Origin: Paenibacillus phytohabitans
GTDB taxonomy: Bacteria > Bacillota > Bacilli > Paenibacillales > Paenibacillaceae
Assembly: GCF_013141775.1 (NCBI RefSeq)
Contig: NZ_WHOB01000069.1
Coordinates: forward strand, 372,001-436,000
Length of the DNA: 64,000 nt
Direction of reading: 5' to 3'
The notes under the pieces were generated by a model. The model searched no databases, was not told the origin of the DNA, and saw only the letters and a program-made list of their open reading frames with translations. Below are positions 51,821 to 59,606 of this stretch, in pieces; the stretch's first letter is position 1, and every line of letters begins with the position of its first letter. Position numbers and translations under genes: made by a program.

Positions 51821-52903
51821 ATGAAAAAGATTGTATTACTGCTCACCGCGCTGTTGCTCATGATTGGGCTGGGGTATCCGGGAGGCACCGGACAGGCAGC
51901 GGCGGCAGCCGCAGCACCGAAGTACACGGAGACTTCCACATTTGTGGACGGGACACTTATGATCTCGGCATCCAAGTCTGTACTCGTCAATGGTTCGGCT
52001 TATGTACCTGTGAAGCTGCTGAATCAGATTCCCGGCTTTACCGTTGCTACCGCAGCCTCTGTTGTGACCCTCACCGGAAGTAAGGGAAGCGCAAAGTTGA
52101 ACAAGGACAATTCTATACTGTATAAAAACTCCAACTATGTCGCGTTCAAAACACTGCTTAAGCTTGGAGCCATAGACGGCAAATATGCCACCAGCTCGTA
52201 TTCGCTGTTCATCTGGAGTACGGAAGAAGGCAAAATAAAGAGCAACAGTATGCTCTACGCCATCAGTAAGCTGCCAGGAACAATGGGCCAGGCTGTGGGC
52301 AAGAAGGTCTATCTATATGCACATCCCGGCAGCCACTGGGTGACAGATGTTCAATACGCGGATGATACCAATACTTCTACGTTCACCATGCAGAGCGAAG
52401 CTGGACTAACCTGGACACTGGATCTGGACGACAGTGAGACCGACACGTTGTACACGGAAGAGAATCTCTTTGCTTTCAAAGAGAATTTCAACGGTGATTC
52501 GGCATGGGCTGTAAATGCAAAGATTCCGGACAGCCCTTTTATGAACATGGAGAAGGTTACGGTCAAAGATTTCCGTTCTAGTCCCGGTGATGGCAGTTTA
52601 GAGGTACAAATCCGCCGGGCGAACGGTCAGGAAATCTATATCAGTCTAGACACGACCGTTAACCCTGTTGATTACCTTAAGGAGCTATTCTACTTTAAGA
52701 ATCCTAGAACAGCTTATCCCAGCAGTGATGCCGTATGGGCTGCTATCCGGGATGAGCGGATCATTACCGACATGACGTTTGAACAAGTCTATCTGTCATG
52801 GGGAGAGCCCGACAGCTACAACGAAGATTTGGGGTATATCGTATACGGCCATCAATATCTGTATTTCGTTAATAACAAGCTGAAATATTATTATGAGCTG
52901 TAG
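51821..52903 (+). CDS. Secreted protein with copper-amine-oxidase-N-like (stalk) domain
   Basis: 360 residues. A cleavable signal peptide (MKKIVLLLTALLLMIGLGYPGG, shown only as a start region) ends near an Ala-rich stretch. It is followed by a domain with MISASKSVLVNGSAYVPVKLL and TVATAASVVTLTGSKGSAKL-type strands, as in the short Paenibacillus surface/secreted proteins that carry the amine-oxidase N domain. The rest, with WTEN-free beta strands and a C-terminal YLSWGEPDSYN segment, is unassigned. ATG 51821 follows GGGGGAAGG. No cell-wall anchor is seen, so it is probably released or held by other parts of the wall. Confidence 0.78.
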   Translation: MKKIVLLLTALLLMIGLGYPGGTGQAAAAAAAPKYTETSTFVDGTLMISASKSVLVNGSAYVPVKLLNQIPGFTVATAASVVTLTGSKGSAKLNKDNSILYKNSNYVAFKTLLKLGAIDGKYATSSYSLFIWSTEEGKIKSNSMLYAISKLPGTMGQAVGKKVYLYAHPGSHWVTDVQYADDTNTSTFTMQSEAGLTWTLDLDDSETDTLYTEENLFAFKENFNGDSAWAVNAKIPDSPFMNMEKVTVKDFRSSPGDGSLEVQIRRANGQEIYISLDTTVNPVDYLKELFYFKNPRTAYPSSDAVWAAIRDERIITDMTFEQVYLSWGEPDSYNEDLGYIVYGHQYLYFVNNKLKYYYEL

Positions 52904-52941
52904 ATGATTGCGCCTAAGTCATTCGTAAATGGTACTACACT

Positions 52942-52974
52942 GAAAAAGCCTCACCGTTGAGGCTTTTTCTTTTG
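52942..52974. terminator. Bidirectional terminator between convergent genes
   Basis: GAAAAAGCCTCA pairs perfectly with TGAGGCTTTTTC around CCGT. The stem itself supplies A- and T-runs on both sides, and TTTTG follows on the plus strand. Confidence 0.88.
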
Positions 52975-52984
52975 TAATATAAAA

Positions 52985-53209
52985 CTAAGAATTCTGCAGG
53001 GACTGGTTGAATTTCAACCTTTGTTCATACCCGTGAATATAGTTGAGGCCTGAGTGAGTTAACTCACCTGAATTAGCATAACCGGCTTCGTGAATATGGG
53101 TCAGGGTAATATTGAAATCTCTTTCGTCCATACCTATTTGGTTGAAGCGGGGTTCCTTCTCTTCTTCAAGCAACTTCAGAATCTGATATACCGGGTCCGT
53201 ACGTAGCAA
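52985..53209 (-). CDS. Small YjcQ-like winged-helix protein
   Basis: 74 residues from a TTG start at 53209, chosen because GGAAGGA lies upstream; an in-frame TTG at 53236 places that site inside the gene. The pattern PVYQILKLLEEEKEPRF, MDERDFNITLTHIHEAGYA and LTHSGLNYIHGYEQ resembles the YjcQ family of small winged-helix proteins found in Bacillus phages and chromosomes. No neighbour clarifies its role. A DNA-binding or phage-related function is inference from the fold; the gene could be a relic. Confidence 0.6.
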   Translation of the reverse strand: MLRTDPVYQILKLLEEEKEPRFNQIGMDERDFNITLTHIHEAGYANSGELTHSGLNYIHGYEQRLKFNQSLQNS

Positions 53210-53308
53210 TTCATTCAGCTTCCTTCCTGTAAGCAAATATGGCTATAGCATATGCACAAGGAGGGATGTTGGTGACCAACTAATTCTAAGAAGGGGGCAA
53301 ATAAATAA

Positions 53309-53698
53309 ATGAATGATTCGTTCACTCTATTGCCAAGAGACAAACACGATTTTGAACGGGTACACGAACTGAACAAGCTGGATAAACAGGACCTCATCCC
53401 ATTAATCCCGGAGTTGTTACAATGGCTGCAGGATATAAACTGGCCTATAGCAGAAGAAATCTCCAATTTGTTACTGACGGTTCCTAAAGAGACGGTTCCA
53501 TACATAGAGGAGGTTCTAAACGGAGGAGATGACATATGGAAGACATGGTGTCTGCAGTTTTATGTAAGTCAATTGCCTGAAGAATTCAGACATTCATTAG
53601 AGAAGCAGATTCAGCGAATAGCCTATAACCCAACCAAGGGTGAGGAACTTGAAGAAGTGCATATTACAGCAAGAGAATTGCTCAAGGATTTCAGCTGA
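53309..53698 (+). CDS. DUF5071-domain protein
   Basis: 129 residues, soluble and acidic. The sequence LPRDKHDFERVHELNKLDKQ, LIPELLQWLQDINWPIAEEI and LLLTVPKETVPYIEEVL follows the DUF5071 pattern, a HEAT-repeat-like family of unknown function found next to various stand-alone enzymes and sometimes as immunity-like proteins. GAAGGGGGCAA precedes the ATG. Its 3' end lies inside a perfect 13-base inverted repeat that includes the stop region. Confidence 0.78.
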   Translation: MNDSFTLLPRDKHDFERVHELNKLDKQDLIPLIPELLQWLQDINWPIAEEISNLLLTVPKETVPYIEEVLNGGDDIWKTWCLQFYVSQLPEEFRHSLEKQIQRIAYNPTKGEELEEVHITARELLKDFS

Positions 53699-53713
53699 AT
53701 TCCTTGAGCAATT
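53676..53713. terminator. Hairpin spanning the end of the DUF5071 gene
   Basis: AATTGCTCAAGGA (53676-53688) pairs perfectly with TCCTTGAGCAATT (53701-53713). The 12-base loop holds the stop codon; a GTAATTATT tail follows. It separates two convergent genes. Confidence 0.6.
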
Positions 53714-53717
53714 GTAA

Positions 53718-55145
53718 TTATTGCATACCGTGGCCCGTAATCGTCTTCGTCTCCAGACATTCAGCAATACCATATTCCCCGTATTCTCTGCCAAGCCCGG
53801 ACTGTTTGTAACCGCCGAAGGGGGCTTTCATTTCCGGGCTGGCACCATTAATGCTCACAACACCTGCAGCAATTCTGGAGGCAACCCGGTTGGCCTGATC
53901 CAGGTCCGCGGAATGCACATAGGCCCCAAGGCCATAGTTGGTGTTATTGGCGATTGCAATCGCTTCTTCCACGGTCTTATAGGTGAGAACCACTAATACG
54001 GGTCCGAAGATTTCCTCTCTGGCAATCGTCATGTCCTCAGTAACATTTACGAACAGGGTGGGTTTAACGAAATAACCATGTTCTAACCCCGCAGGCCGGC
54101 CGATGCCACCTGTCACCAATTCTGCGCCTTCATCAATACCCGTCTGAATATAGCGCTGTACGTTCAGGAACTGCTTCTCCGTAACAATAGGGCCAAGCAC
54201 CGTGTCTTCCTCCCAGGGATTGCCGACCTTCACTGCCCGGATAGCTGATTGTGCCAGCTGCTTCACTTCCTGGAGACGATGCTCCGGAACAAGAAGGCGT
54301 GTACCTGCTACGCAAGCCTGCCCATTATTCATAAATCCTTGAGCTACCGCTACTGGAATCACTTTGGTGTAATCGACATCATCCAGAATTATGTTAGGTG
54401 ACTTACCGCCGAGTTCCAACGTAACCCGTTTCAGCGTTTCTGCTGCACCTTTCAGGATTTCTTTGCCGACACGGGTCGATCCGGTAAAAGAAATTAACGC
54501 AACATCCGGATTGCGTGTGAATTCAGCACCCACGGTATGACCGTAACCATTCACGACATTAATGACTCCTTTCGGGAGTCCTGCATGGTGGAATGCTTCC
54601 GTAATTCTTTGCGTCTGCAGGGCACTAAGCTCACTCGGCTTGATGACAACCGTACATCCCGCAGCAATGGCAGCCGCAAGCTTCGCCGTGATTTGTGAAT
54701 AACTTGCATTCCAGGGCGTAATGATCCCGACGACACCGGCAGGCTCAGAGACTACCTTGGCAGAAGCGATATAACGGACAAACTCAAAGTTGTCCAGCGC
54801 CTGCTTCGTATCGAGGAAATTAGCAGCAGCCAGCTTCACGCGGCCGATGGCTGATTTTGTCGAGGCGCCATATTCCATAATATTTGCTTCCGCCATTGCA
54901 TCCATGTTCGCCAGAACAGCATCATGCAGCCGCTGCAGCATTTCACTGCGTTCTTCCACAGAAGTCTGAGAGAAGGTTGCAAAAGCTTCCTTAGCCGCAG
55001 CAATAGCCAGTCGGGCATCCTCTTCATTACCGAGTACAACCTGACCTATCACTTCTTGGGTGGCCGGGTTGATCAGCCGCTGAATCTCCTTCCCTTGCGG
55101 TTCGATATACTCACCATTCACATACATGCGATCCAATGTAAACAT
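53718..55145 (-). CDS. NAD(P)-dependent aldehyde dehydrogenase
   Basis: 475 residues, standard length. Visible family motifs: GVVGIITPWNASYSQI (cofactor and oxyanion Asn), VIKPSELS, FTGSTRVGKEI, catalytic Glu in VTLELGGKSPNII, catalytic Cys in NNGQACVAGTR, EEIFGPVLVV and the C-terminal APFGGYKQSGLGREYG. It oxidises an aldehyde to a carboxylate. The substrate is not evident. The gene is divergent from a TetR gene, with a palindrome in the shared region, and that TetR regulator may control it. Confidence 0.93.
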   Translation of the reverse strand: MFTLDRMYVNGEYIEPQGKEIQRLINPATQEVIGQVVLGNEEDARLAIAAAKEAFATFSQTSVEERSEMLQRLHDAVLANMDAMAEANIMEYGASTKSAIGRVKLAAANFLDTKQALDNFEFVRYIASAKVVSEPAGVVGIITPWNASYSQITAKLAAAIAAGCTVVIKPSELSALQTQRITEAFHHAGLPKGVINVVNGYGHTVGAEFTRNPDVALISFTGSTRVGKEILKGAAETLKRVTLELGGKSPNIILDDVDYTKVIPVAVAQGFMNNGQACVAGTRLLVPEHRLQEVKQLAQSAIRAVKVGNPWEEDTVLGPIVTEKQFLNVQRYIQTGIDEGAELVTGGIGRPAGLEHGYFVKPTLFVNVTEDMTIAREEIFGPVLVVLTYKTVEEAIAIANNTNYGLGAYVHSADLDQANRVASRIAAGVVSINGASPEMKAPFGGYKQSGLGREYGEYGIAECLETKTITGHGMQ

Positions 55146-55265
55146 GTAGACATTCTCCTGTTCTTAAGATGGGATAGTATGAAGACGAGGAAATAATATC
55201 ACGATAATTAATCAAAGTAAACAAAAAGCGCACAAAGTGTCTATAGAGTATATTTTGTTTCTTGC

Positions 55266-55280
55266 CATGAAATTTTCATG
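55266..55280. promoter_or_regulatory. Palindrome overlapping the TetR promoter
   Basis: CATGAAATTTTCATG (15 bases, inverted repeat) abuts a -10 box TATAAT (55281-55286) of the rightward TetR gene and lies between it and the leftward aldehyde dehydrogenase gene. A likely autoregulatory operator. Confidence 0.55.
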
Positions 55281-55317
55281 TATAATGGATTGACTGGCCA
55301 ACAGGAGGAAAAACAGT

Positions 55318-55980
55318 ATGTCCTTAGACCCAAAGAAGTCCCTGGCGCAAAGCAAGCTATTGAAAAAAATCATTCCTGCCGTTATGAAGGATGGCTTTCA
55401 GCAGTTGAAAATGGAAGAAATCGCGAAACTGATGGATGTCAGCCGTGCGACTATGTACAAGCATTTTTCCTCCAAAGAAGAGGTTATTGCCGGTGTAGTG
55501 TACATTTTTGTGGACTACATAGATCAATTGAAGCTTCCTTCCGTGCAGGTGGAGGAAGAATTATTCGGGGTTTCTTTTCAGCAGCTGTTTGAGCAGTCAG
55601 TTTCGCTCGCCGGTAAAATATCTGAGGTGTTCCTGAAGGAGCTGCAGAGCGCTTACCCGGAGCTGTCCGACAGCCTGAGGTCGGCACTACTGAAGCGCGA
55701 GCAGCAATCGCTGGAATTCTACCGTCATGGTATAGACAAAGGCATATTCCAGCCGGTCAACGAAAGGTTCATTCTGCTTCAAGATGAGCTGCTGCTGCGC
55801 GAGATTATGAATACGAAGTATTTACTGCAGAATCAGACCTCCATTCAGCAGGTGCTGACGGACTACTATCAGTTTAAGAAAATTCAGTTGTTCCGCCCGG
55901 AGAAGATGGGGCTCATCGAGGATCATCTTATCATTCCGGTCATTAATCATGTCGCAGAGAAATACAATCGTACACTGTAG
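55318..55980 (+). CDS. TetR-family transcriptional regulator
   Basis: 220 residues. HTH region VMKDGFQQLKMEEIAKLMDVSRATMYKHF in parts matches TetR (AcrR-type); the helical C-terminal domain is unassigned. CAGGAGGAAAAAC precedes the ATG. The gene is followed, nine bases after its stop, by yojF and then bshB2, so it is the first gene of an operon with bacillithiol-related functions, and it lies divergent from an aldehyde dehydrogenase. Repression of both sides through the palindrome at 55266 is a reasonable inference. Confidence 0.9.
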   Translation: MSLDPKKSLAQSKLLKKIIPAVMKDGFQQLKMEEIAKLMDVSRATMYKHFSSKEEVIAGVVYIFVDYIDQLKLPSVQVEEELFGVSFQQLFEQSVSLAGKISEVFLKELQSAYPELSDSLRSALLKREQQSLEFYRHGIDKGIFQPVNERFILLQDELLLREIMNTKYLLQNQTSIQQVLTDYYQFKKIQLFRPEKMGLIEDHLIIPVINHVAEKYNRTL

Positions 55981-55989
55981 GAGGACAAT

Positions 55990-56334
55990 ATGCAGCTAAT
56001 TCACCCCAAAGACATCCAAACCCAAATCGACCGGTTCACCGGTCAGGACCTTTATATACACCTGGAGCTCACAACTGGTGCTTATGCCAGTCACATTGAC
56101 AGTTCGCGTCCGCCGGGATCGGCGTTCATTAGTAATGCACTTATCCGCTACACGCACGGCTCAATTTCGGGAACAGGTCCTTACCGGGTAGGCCTGAAGA
56201 CAGAGCAGGGCTGGATTTATGCGGAAGGGCTTACCCATGTGGATGAGAACGAAACTGAGCGGCTAATCCTGGCCGGACATGATAATCAAGGCAAGCTGAT
56301 TGTGGCGCTGCAGCTTAGCCGGAACCCTTTTTAA
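55990..56334 (+). CDS. yojF: YojF-family protein
   Basis: 114 residues of the YojF/DUF1806 family. Marks are FTGQDLYIHLELTTGAYA and FISNALIRYTHGSISGTGPYRVGLKTEQGWIYAEGLTH in parts. In Bacillus, yojF lies directly before yojG (bshB2), as here. Its biochemical function is not established; the constant pairing suggests a partner or chaperone of the BshB2 deacetylase. TAGGAGGACAAT gives a strong start signal. Confidence 0.87.
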   Translation: MQLIHPKDIQTQIDRFTGQDLYIHLELTTGAYASHIDSSRPPGSAFISNALIRYTHGSISGTGPYRVGLKTEQGWIYAEGLTHVDENETERLILAGHDNQGKLIVALQLSRNPF

Positions 56335-56357
56335 GGCAAATGGAGGATCAAGCAACC

Positions 56358-57080
56358 GTGAATAGCAGACCTATGGACAATAAGAAGATTTTAGTTGTAC
56401 TTCCCCATCCCGATGATGAGGCGTACTTTGTATCCGGAACCTTGGCTATGTACATTGAAGAAGGGGCTGAGGTTACTTATGCTTGTCTGACACTCGGCGA
56501 GATGGGCCGCAACATGGGGGTTCCGTTAATCGCGAACCGGGTTACCCTGCCGGCGATCCGTAAGGAGGAACTGGCCGCGTCTTGTCAGGCAATAGGTATT
56601 CAAGACTTAAGAATGCTCGGCTTCCATGATAAAATGATCGAGTTCGAAGACCCGGATCTGCTGGATAGTCAGATTATGAAGCTGATTCAGGAACTGACTC
56701 CGTCGCTCGTCATTACCTTTTATCCCGGGTACAGCGTTCATCCCGATCATGATGCCACCGGAGCTGCTGTTATCCGCACAATTGCCCGGTTACCTCTGAC
56801 AGAAAGGCCAGTTGTACATTGCTCTGCTTTCTCTAACAATCATGAGAAGAGGATCGGGAAAGCGGATGTAACTCTAGATGTGACCTCATTCCTCGCTGTG
56901 AAGATTAAGTCTATTCTATCGCACAGCTCCCAGTTCCAAGCAGACAAGCTTCTTGGCGGCCGTGATATAACAGATGATATTATCCGTAGCAAGTTCGGTA
57001 CAGAACGGTTCTGGACCTATTCATTCGAGGAGCATGATACGACTAACCGGAATGGAGAATTGCTGTGTGCGCAGACATAA
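56358..57080 (+). CDS. bshB2: Bacillithiol biosynthesis deacetylase BshB2
   Basis: BshB2 removes the acetyl group from GlcNAc-malate in bacillithiol synthesis and can act as a bacillithiol-conjugate amidase. The 240-residue LmbE/PIG-L deacetylase has the metal motif LPHPDDEAYF (H-P-D-D-E) near residue 10, TLGEMGRN, MLGFHDKMIEF and the His-rich FYPGYSVHPDHDATG. The GTG at 56358 is preferred, with GGAGG 11 bases before it; an ATG at 56340 in the same frame has a weaker site. It follows yojF under the TetR-linked promoter. Main-pathway bshA/bshC are not in the window. Confidence 0.88.
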   Translation: MNSRPMDNKKILVVLPHPDDEAYFVSGTLAMYIEEGAEVTYACLTLGEMGRNMGVPLIANRVTLPAIRKEELAASCQAIGIQDLRMLGFHDKMIEFEDPDLLDSQIMKLIQELTPSLVITFYPGYSVHPDHDATGAAVIRTIARLPLTERPVVHCSAFSNNHEKRIGKADVTLDVTSFLAVKIKSILSHSSQFQADKLLGGRDITDDIIRSKFGTERFWTYSFEEHDTTNRNGELLCAQT

Positions 57081-57178
57081 GTGCTAAGTACATAGAACAA
57101 GGGTCCGTTACCGAACCGGACTATATTGCAGTGAATCTCGAAGACGCAGTGAATTATGTGATGAATTTAGCTCGATAG
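57065..57178 (+). CDS. Possible 37-residue small protein overlapping the bshB2 end
   Basis: GTG at 57065 with GGAG a few bases before it opens a 37-codon frame whose sequence includes ADISAKYIEQGSVTEPDY and VNLEDAVNYVMNLAR. The acidic, helical, non-repetitive composition looks protein-like, and it overlaps bshB2 by 16 bases as in a coupled gene. It could instead be a remnant of a longer gene. No family recognised. Confidence 0.35.
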   Translation: MCADISAKYIEQGSVTEPDYIAVNLEDAVNYVMNLAR

Positions 57179-57189
57179 GAGTGTTATAG

Positions 57190-57732
57190 ATGACTGAACA
57201 ACAAGTGTACATCCGCTTCCCTGAGGATACAGATGCCGTTGAGCTGACGGCGATGTACAAGCGCAACCGGGAGTTTTTCGAAGAGCATTCGCCGGATGTT
57301 CCTGATGAGTTCTATACAGAAGAGTATCAGCGCGACAGGATTTTGAAGTATAAGGAAGACAGAGCTGCGGACGATAGATACGATTTCCTGGTATGTCATA
57401 AGGCAGATGACCGGATTATCGGCACTGTAGGGTTGTCTTTTGTGGTGCGGGGACCGCTGCAGAGCTGCATGATCGGGTACAGCCTGGATAAGGATTATAA
57501 CGGAAAAGGCTACATGACTGAGGCTGTGAAGCAAGTAGTGCGCTATGCCTTCGAGGAGCTGAAGTTCCACCGGATCACAGGGGAAGCTTCTCCCGGTAAT
57601 CCCGGATCAATCCGTGTGCTGGAGAATGCCGGGTTCCACAAGGAGGGAATTGCCCAGCGCAACGTGAAAATCAGGGGAGTATGGGAGGATCATCAGATTC
57701 TGGCCATTCTCAATCCGTCAGATCTGATCTAA
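57190..57732 (+). CDS. GNAT acetyltransferase, RimJ/RimL type
   Basis: 180 residues. Typical elements: an N-terminal YIRFPEDTDAVELTAMYKRNREFFEE, IGTVGLSFVVRGPLQSCMIGYSLDKDYNGKGYMTEAV in parts (acetyl-CoA loop GKGY), HRITGEASPGNPGSIRVLENAGF with the conserved N-x-x-S and C-terminal IRGVWEDHQILAI. Such enzymes acetylate the N terminus of ribosomal proteins or small amines. ATAGGAGTG precedes the ATG. No operon partner beyond the nearby small frame. Confidence 0.9.
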   Translation: MTEQQVYIRFPEDTDAVELTAMYKRNREFFEEHSPDVPDEFYTEEYQRDRILKYKEDRAADDRYDFLVCHKADDRIIGTVGLSFVVRGPLQSCMIGYSLDKDYNGKGYMTEAVKQVVRYAFEELKFHRITGEASPGNPGSIRVLENAGFHKEGIAQRNVKIRGVWEDHQILAILNPSDLI

Positions 57733-57785
57733 CAGAAGTAATGCAGTCATAGCATGCATATATTCTTAATTTTGGAGGTTCATCT

Positions 57786-58094
57786 ATGAGTCAGCGTTTG
57801 CGTATCACCCGTTCGATGCAGGAAGGCAATGCAGAGCAAGCCATTACTTTGGAAGAGTGCACACAGTATTTTGCAGACAAACCCGATTTCTCGTATTCAC
57901 AAGTCTTAACCGTAAAAGGACCCGAGAGCACGATGTCCATTGATGGTGACTTTTTCATGTGGAGCTATGAAGGGATGGAATTCCCTTTCCGGTTGTACAT
58001 GGGAGATCTGTACGTAGCCCTTTCCACAGAAGCCATAGTTCCTGTAATGCTCGAGGTTGCCACCGCCCTGCGGGCTGACGTGGTTGAAGGGTAG
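57786..58094 (+). CDS. Hypothetical protein
   Basis: 102 residues, soluble, acidic, not recognised. Contains FADKPDFSYSQVLTVKGP, SMDG-like turn (MSIDGDFFMWSYEGMEFPF in part) and a C-terminal helix VPVMLEVATALRAD. The pattern suggests a small alpha/beta protein. TTGGAGGTTCATCT gives a good start signal. It stands alone between a GNAT gene and a beta-lactamase-like gene. Confidence 0.72.
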   Translation: MSQRLRITRSMQEGNAEQAITLEECTQYFADKPDFSYSQVLTVKGPESTMSIDGDFFMWSYEGMEFPFRLYMGDLYVALSTEAIVPVMLEVATALRADVVEG

Positions 58095-58193
58095 CTTAGG
58101 GAAAGTTCAGGTTAATCTGTTTATTACACATTAAGTAACCCCGGGTGATGTTATATTTATCCAATGAATACGGCACATTTAGGGGGCAATTGT

Positions 58194-59525
58194 ATGAATA
58201 ATATTAAGACTAGAGTAAGTCCGCTGCACGAGATGTTAACCGATTTTGTTGAGAATGGACCGTTTACGGGATTAGCTATAGGCATTGTTAAAGATACCGA
58301 GGTAATCTTCACAGGTGAGTATGGAGCAGCCAATGTGGCGACAGGTGCGCCTGTGCTTAGCAGCACCTTGTTTCACCAAGCTTCTGTCTCCAAAACATTC
58401 GTAGTTACGGCTGTTATGCAGCTGGTGGAACGTGGACAGGTAGAGCTGGATTCGCCCGTCAAGAACTATCTTCCTTATTTCAAAATGGAGGATGAACGTT
58501 ATCTTCAGATTACTGTAGGGCAACTGCTCAACCATACCTCCGGTATGCCGGATGAAGAGGATTATGCCTGGGACCGGCCTGAATACGATGAAGAGAGTCT
58601 CGAACGGTACGTGAAAAGCATCAGCCGTCACAAGCTGCTGAGCGAACCCGGCACTCATTTTGCTTATAGTAATATCGCTTATGAGATTCTGGGGGATTTG
58701 ATCGCTAAGGTCAGCGGACTGAGCTTTGAGCAGTATATGAATGAGCATATGCTTGAACGGGCGGGGATGACATCCAGTTCATTTCTGAAGCAGGAGGTGG
58801 AAACGGCTCTGGCCGCTCCTCATGTACTGAAGAATTCAGCAGGGTACGGCCCCGGTGTAAGTGAGGTGTTTCCATACAACAGGGCGCATGCCCCCAGTTC
58901 CACGCTGTATACCAACGCCCAAGATATGTGCCAATATATGTTGATGCAGCTGAGCCAGGGGAAGGCCAAGGACCGGTATAACGCCTTACAGCCCGGCAGC
59001 TATGATCTGATGTGGAATCCTACTATGGCTACAGGCTGGGGCCCTGAGCATGAGCAGGTCGGGCTGGGCTGGTTCCTGGGTGAGTATAAAGGCTCCCGGA
59101 TTCTCTCGCATTCCGGATGGGATACTGGCTTTCTGAGTGACCTGATCCTGTTCCCGGATGATCATATCGGCATCTCTATAATGACCAACTGTGACTATGT
59201 ATGGCTGGGCAGCGTAACCTACCCAATCCTTGATCTGCTGCTGGGTTCAGATATTAGTCAGCTCAAGCAGTCGATGGCACATCGCGTTACCAAGGTTGCT
59301 GTAACTAACGGAGTCGATAAGGCACTCGAAGAATACCAGCGTATCAATAGTTTGGAGCAAGACAAGCATTATTATGTTGATTTTGAATTTGTGCGCGTTT
59401 CGGATACTTTAAGCTGGAGGGGCCACCGTGAAGAAGCTATCCGCGTTCTTACCTGTGCCGCCGCAATCTTCCCAGATAGTGAATCTGTTTCAGGAAGACT
59501 GAAGGGGCTTATGGCAGAAGCATAG
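58194..59525 (+). CDS. Serine beta-lactamase-like/D-Ala-D-Ala carboxypeptidase-like protein
   Basis: 443 residues of the beta-lactamase class C / penicillin-binding-protein fold. Catalytic motif 1 FHQASVSKTFVV (S-x-x-K), motif 2 AYSNIAY (Y-x-N) and motif 3 SHSGWDTG in place of K-T-G (H-x-G), typical of the esterase/peptidase subgroup. The last ~100 residues are helical and lack a known name. No signal peptide is seen, so the enzyme may be cytoplasmic. ATG 58194 follows TTAGGGGGCAAT; an upstream in-frame ATG at 58164 has no site. Terminator follows. Confidence 0.87.
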   Translation: MNNIKTRVSPLHEMLTDFVENGPFTGLAIGIVKDTEVIFTGEYGAANVATGAPVLSSTLFHQASVSKTFVVTAVMQLVERGQVELDSPVKNYLPYFKMEDERYLQITVGQLLNHTSGMPDEEDYAWDRPEYDEESLERYVKSISRHKLLSEPGTHFAYSNIAYEILGDLIAKVSGLSFEQYMNEHMLERAGMTSSSFLKQEVETALAAPHVLKNSAGYGPGVSEVFPYNRAHAPSSTLYTNAQDMCQYMLMQLSQGKAKDRYNALQPGSYDLMWNPTMATGWGPEHEQVGLGWFLGEYKGSRILSHSGWDTGFLSDLILFPDDHIGISIMTNCDYVWLGSVTYPILDLLLGSDISQLKQSMAHRVTKVAVTNGVDKALEEYQRINSLEQDKHYYVDFEFVRVSDTLSWRGHREEAIRVLTCAAAIFPDSESVSGRLKGLMAEA

Positions 59526-59555
59526 ACATTTGCAGATACTTAATATGAACTTATC

Positions 59556-59600
59556 AAGGCTCCTCCGACAGTCACAAGGACTGCAGAGGAGCCTTTTTAT
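59556..59600. terminator. Terminator between beta-lactamase-like and MFS genes
   Basis: AAGGCTCCTC (59556-59565) pairs perfectly with GAGGAGCCTT (59586-59595), with an inner CAGTC/GACTG stem, followed by TTTAT. It can serve both convergent genes. Confidence 0.85.
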
Positions 59601-59606
59601 AAGATT

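Noticed and set aside
51589..52083. 164-codon open frame across the repeat cluster and the start of the secreted-protein gene
   Set aside because: Its first half is repeat DNA and the second half is an out-of-frame reading of the signal peptide region.
53268..53280. GTTGGTGACCAAC palindrome as an operator for the DUF5071 gene
   Set aside because: It is close to the start region but no promoter boxes fit around it and the flanking regulator is unknown; it may be chance.
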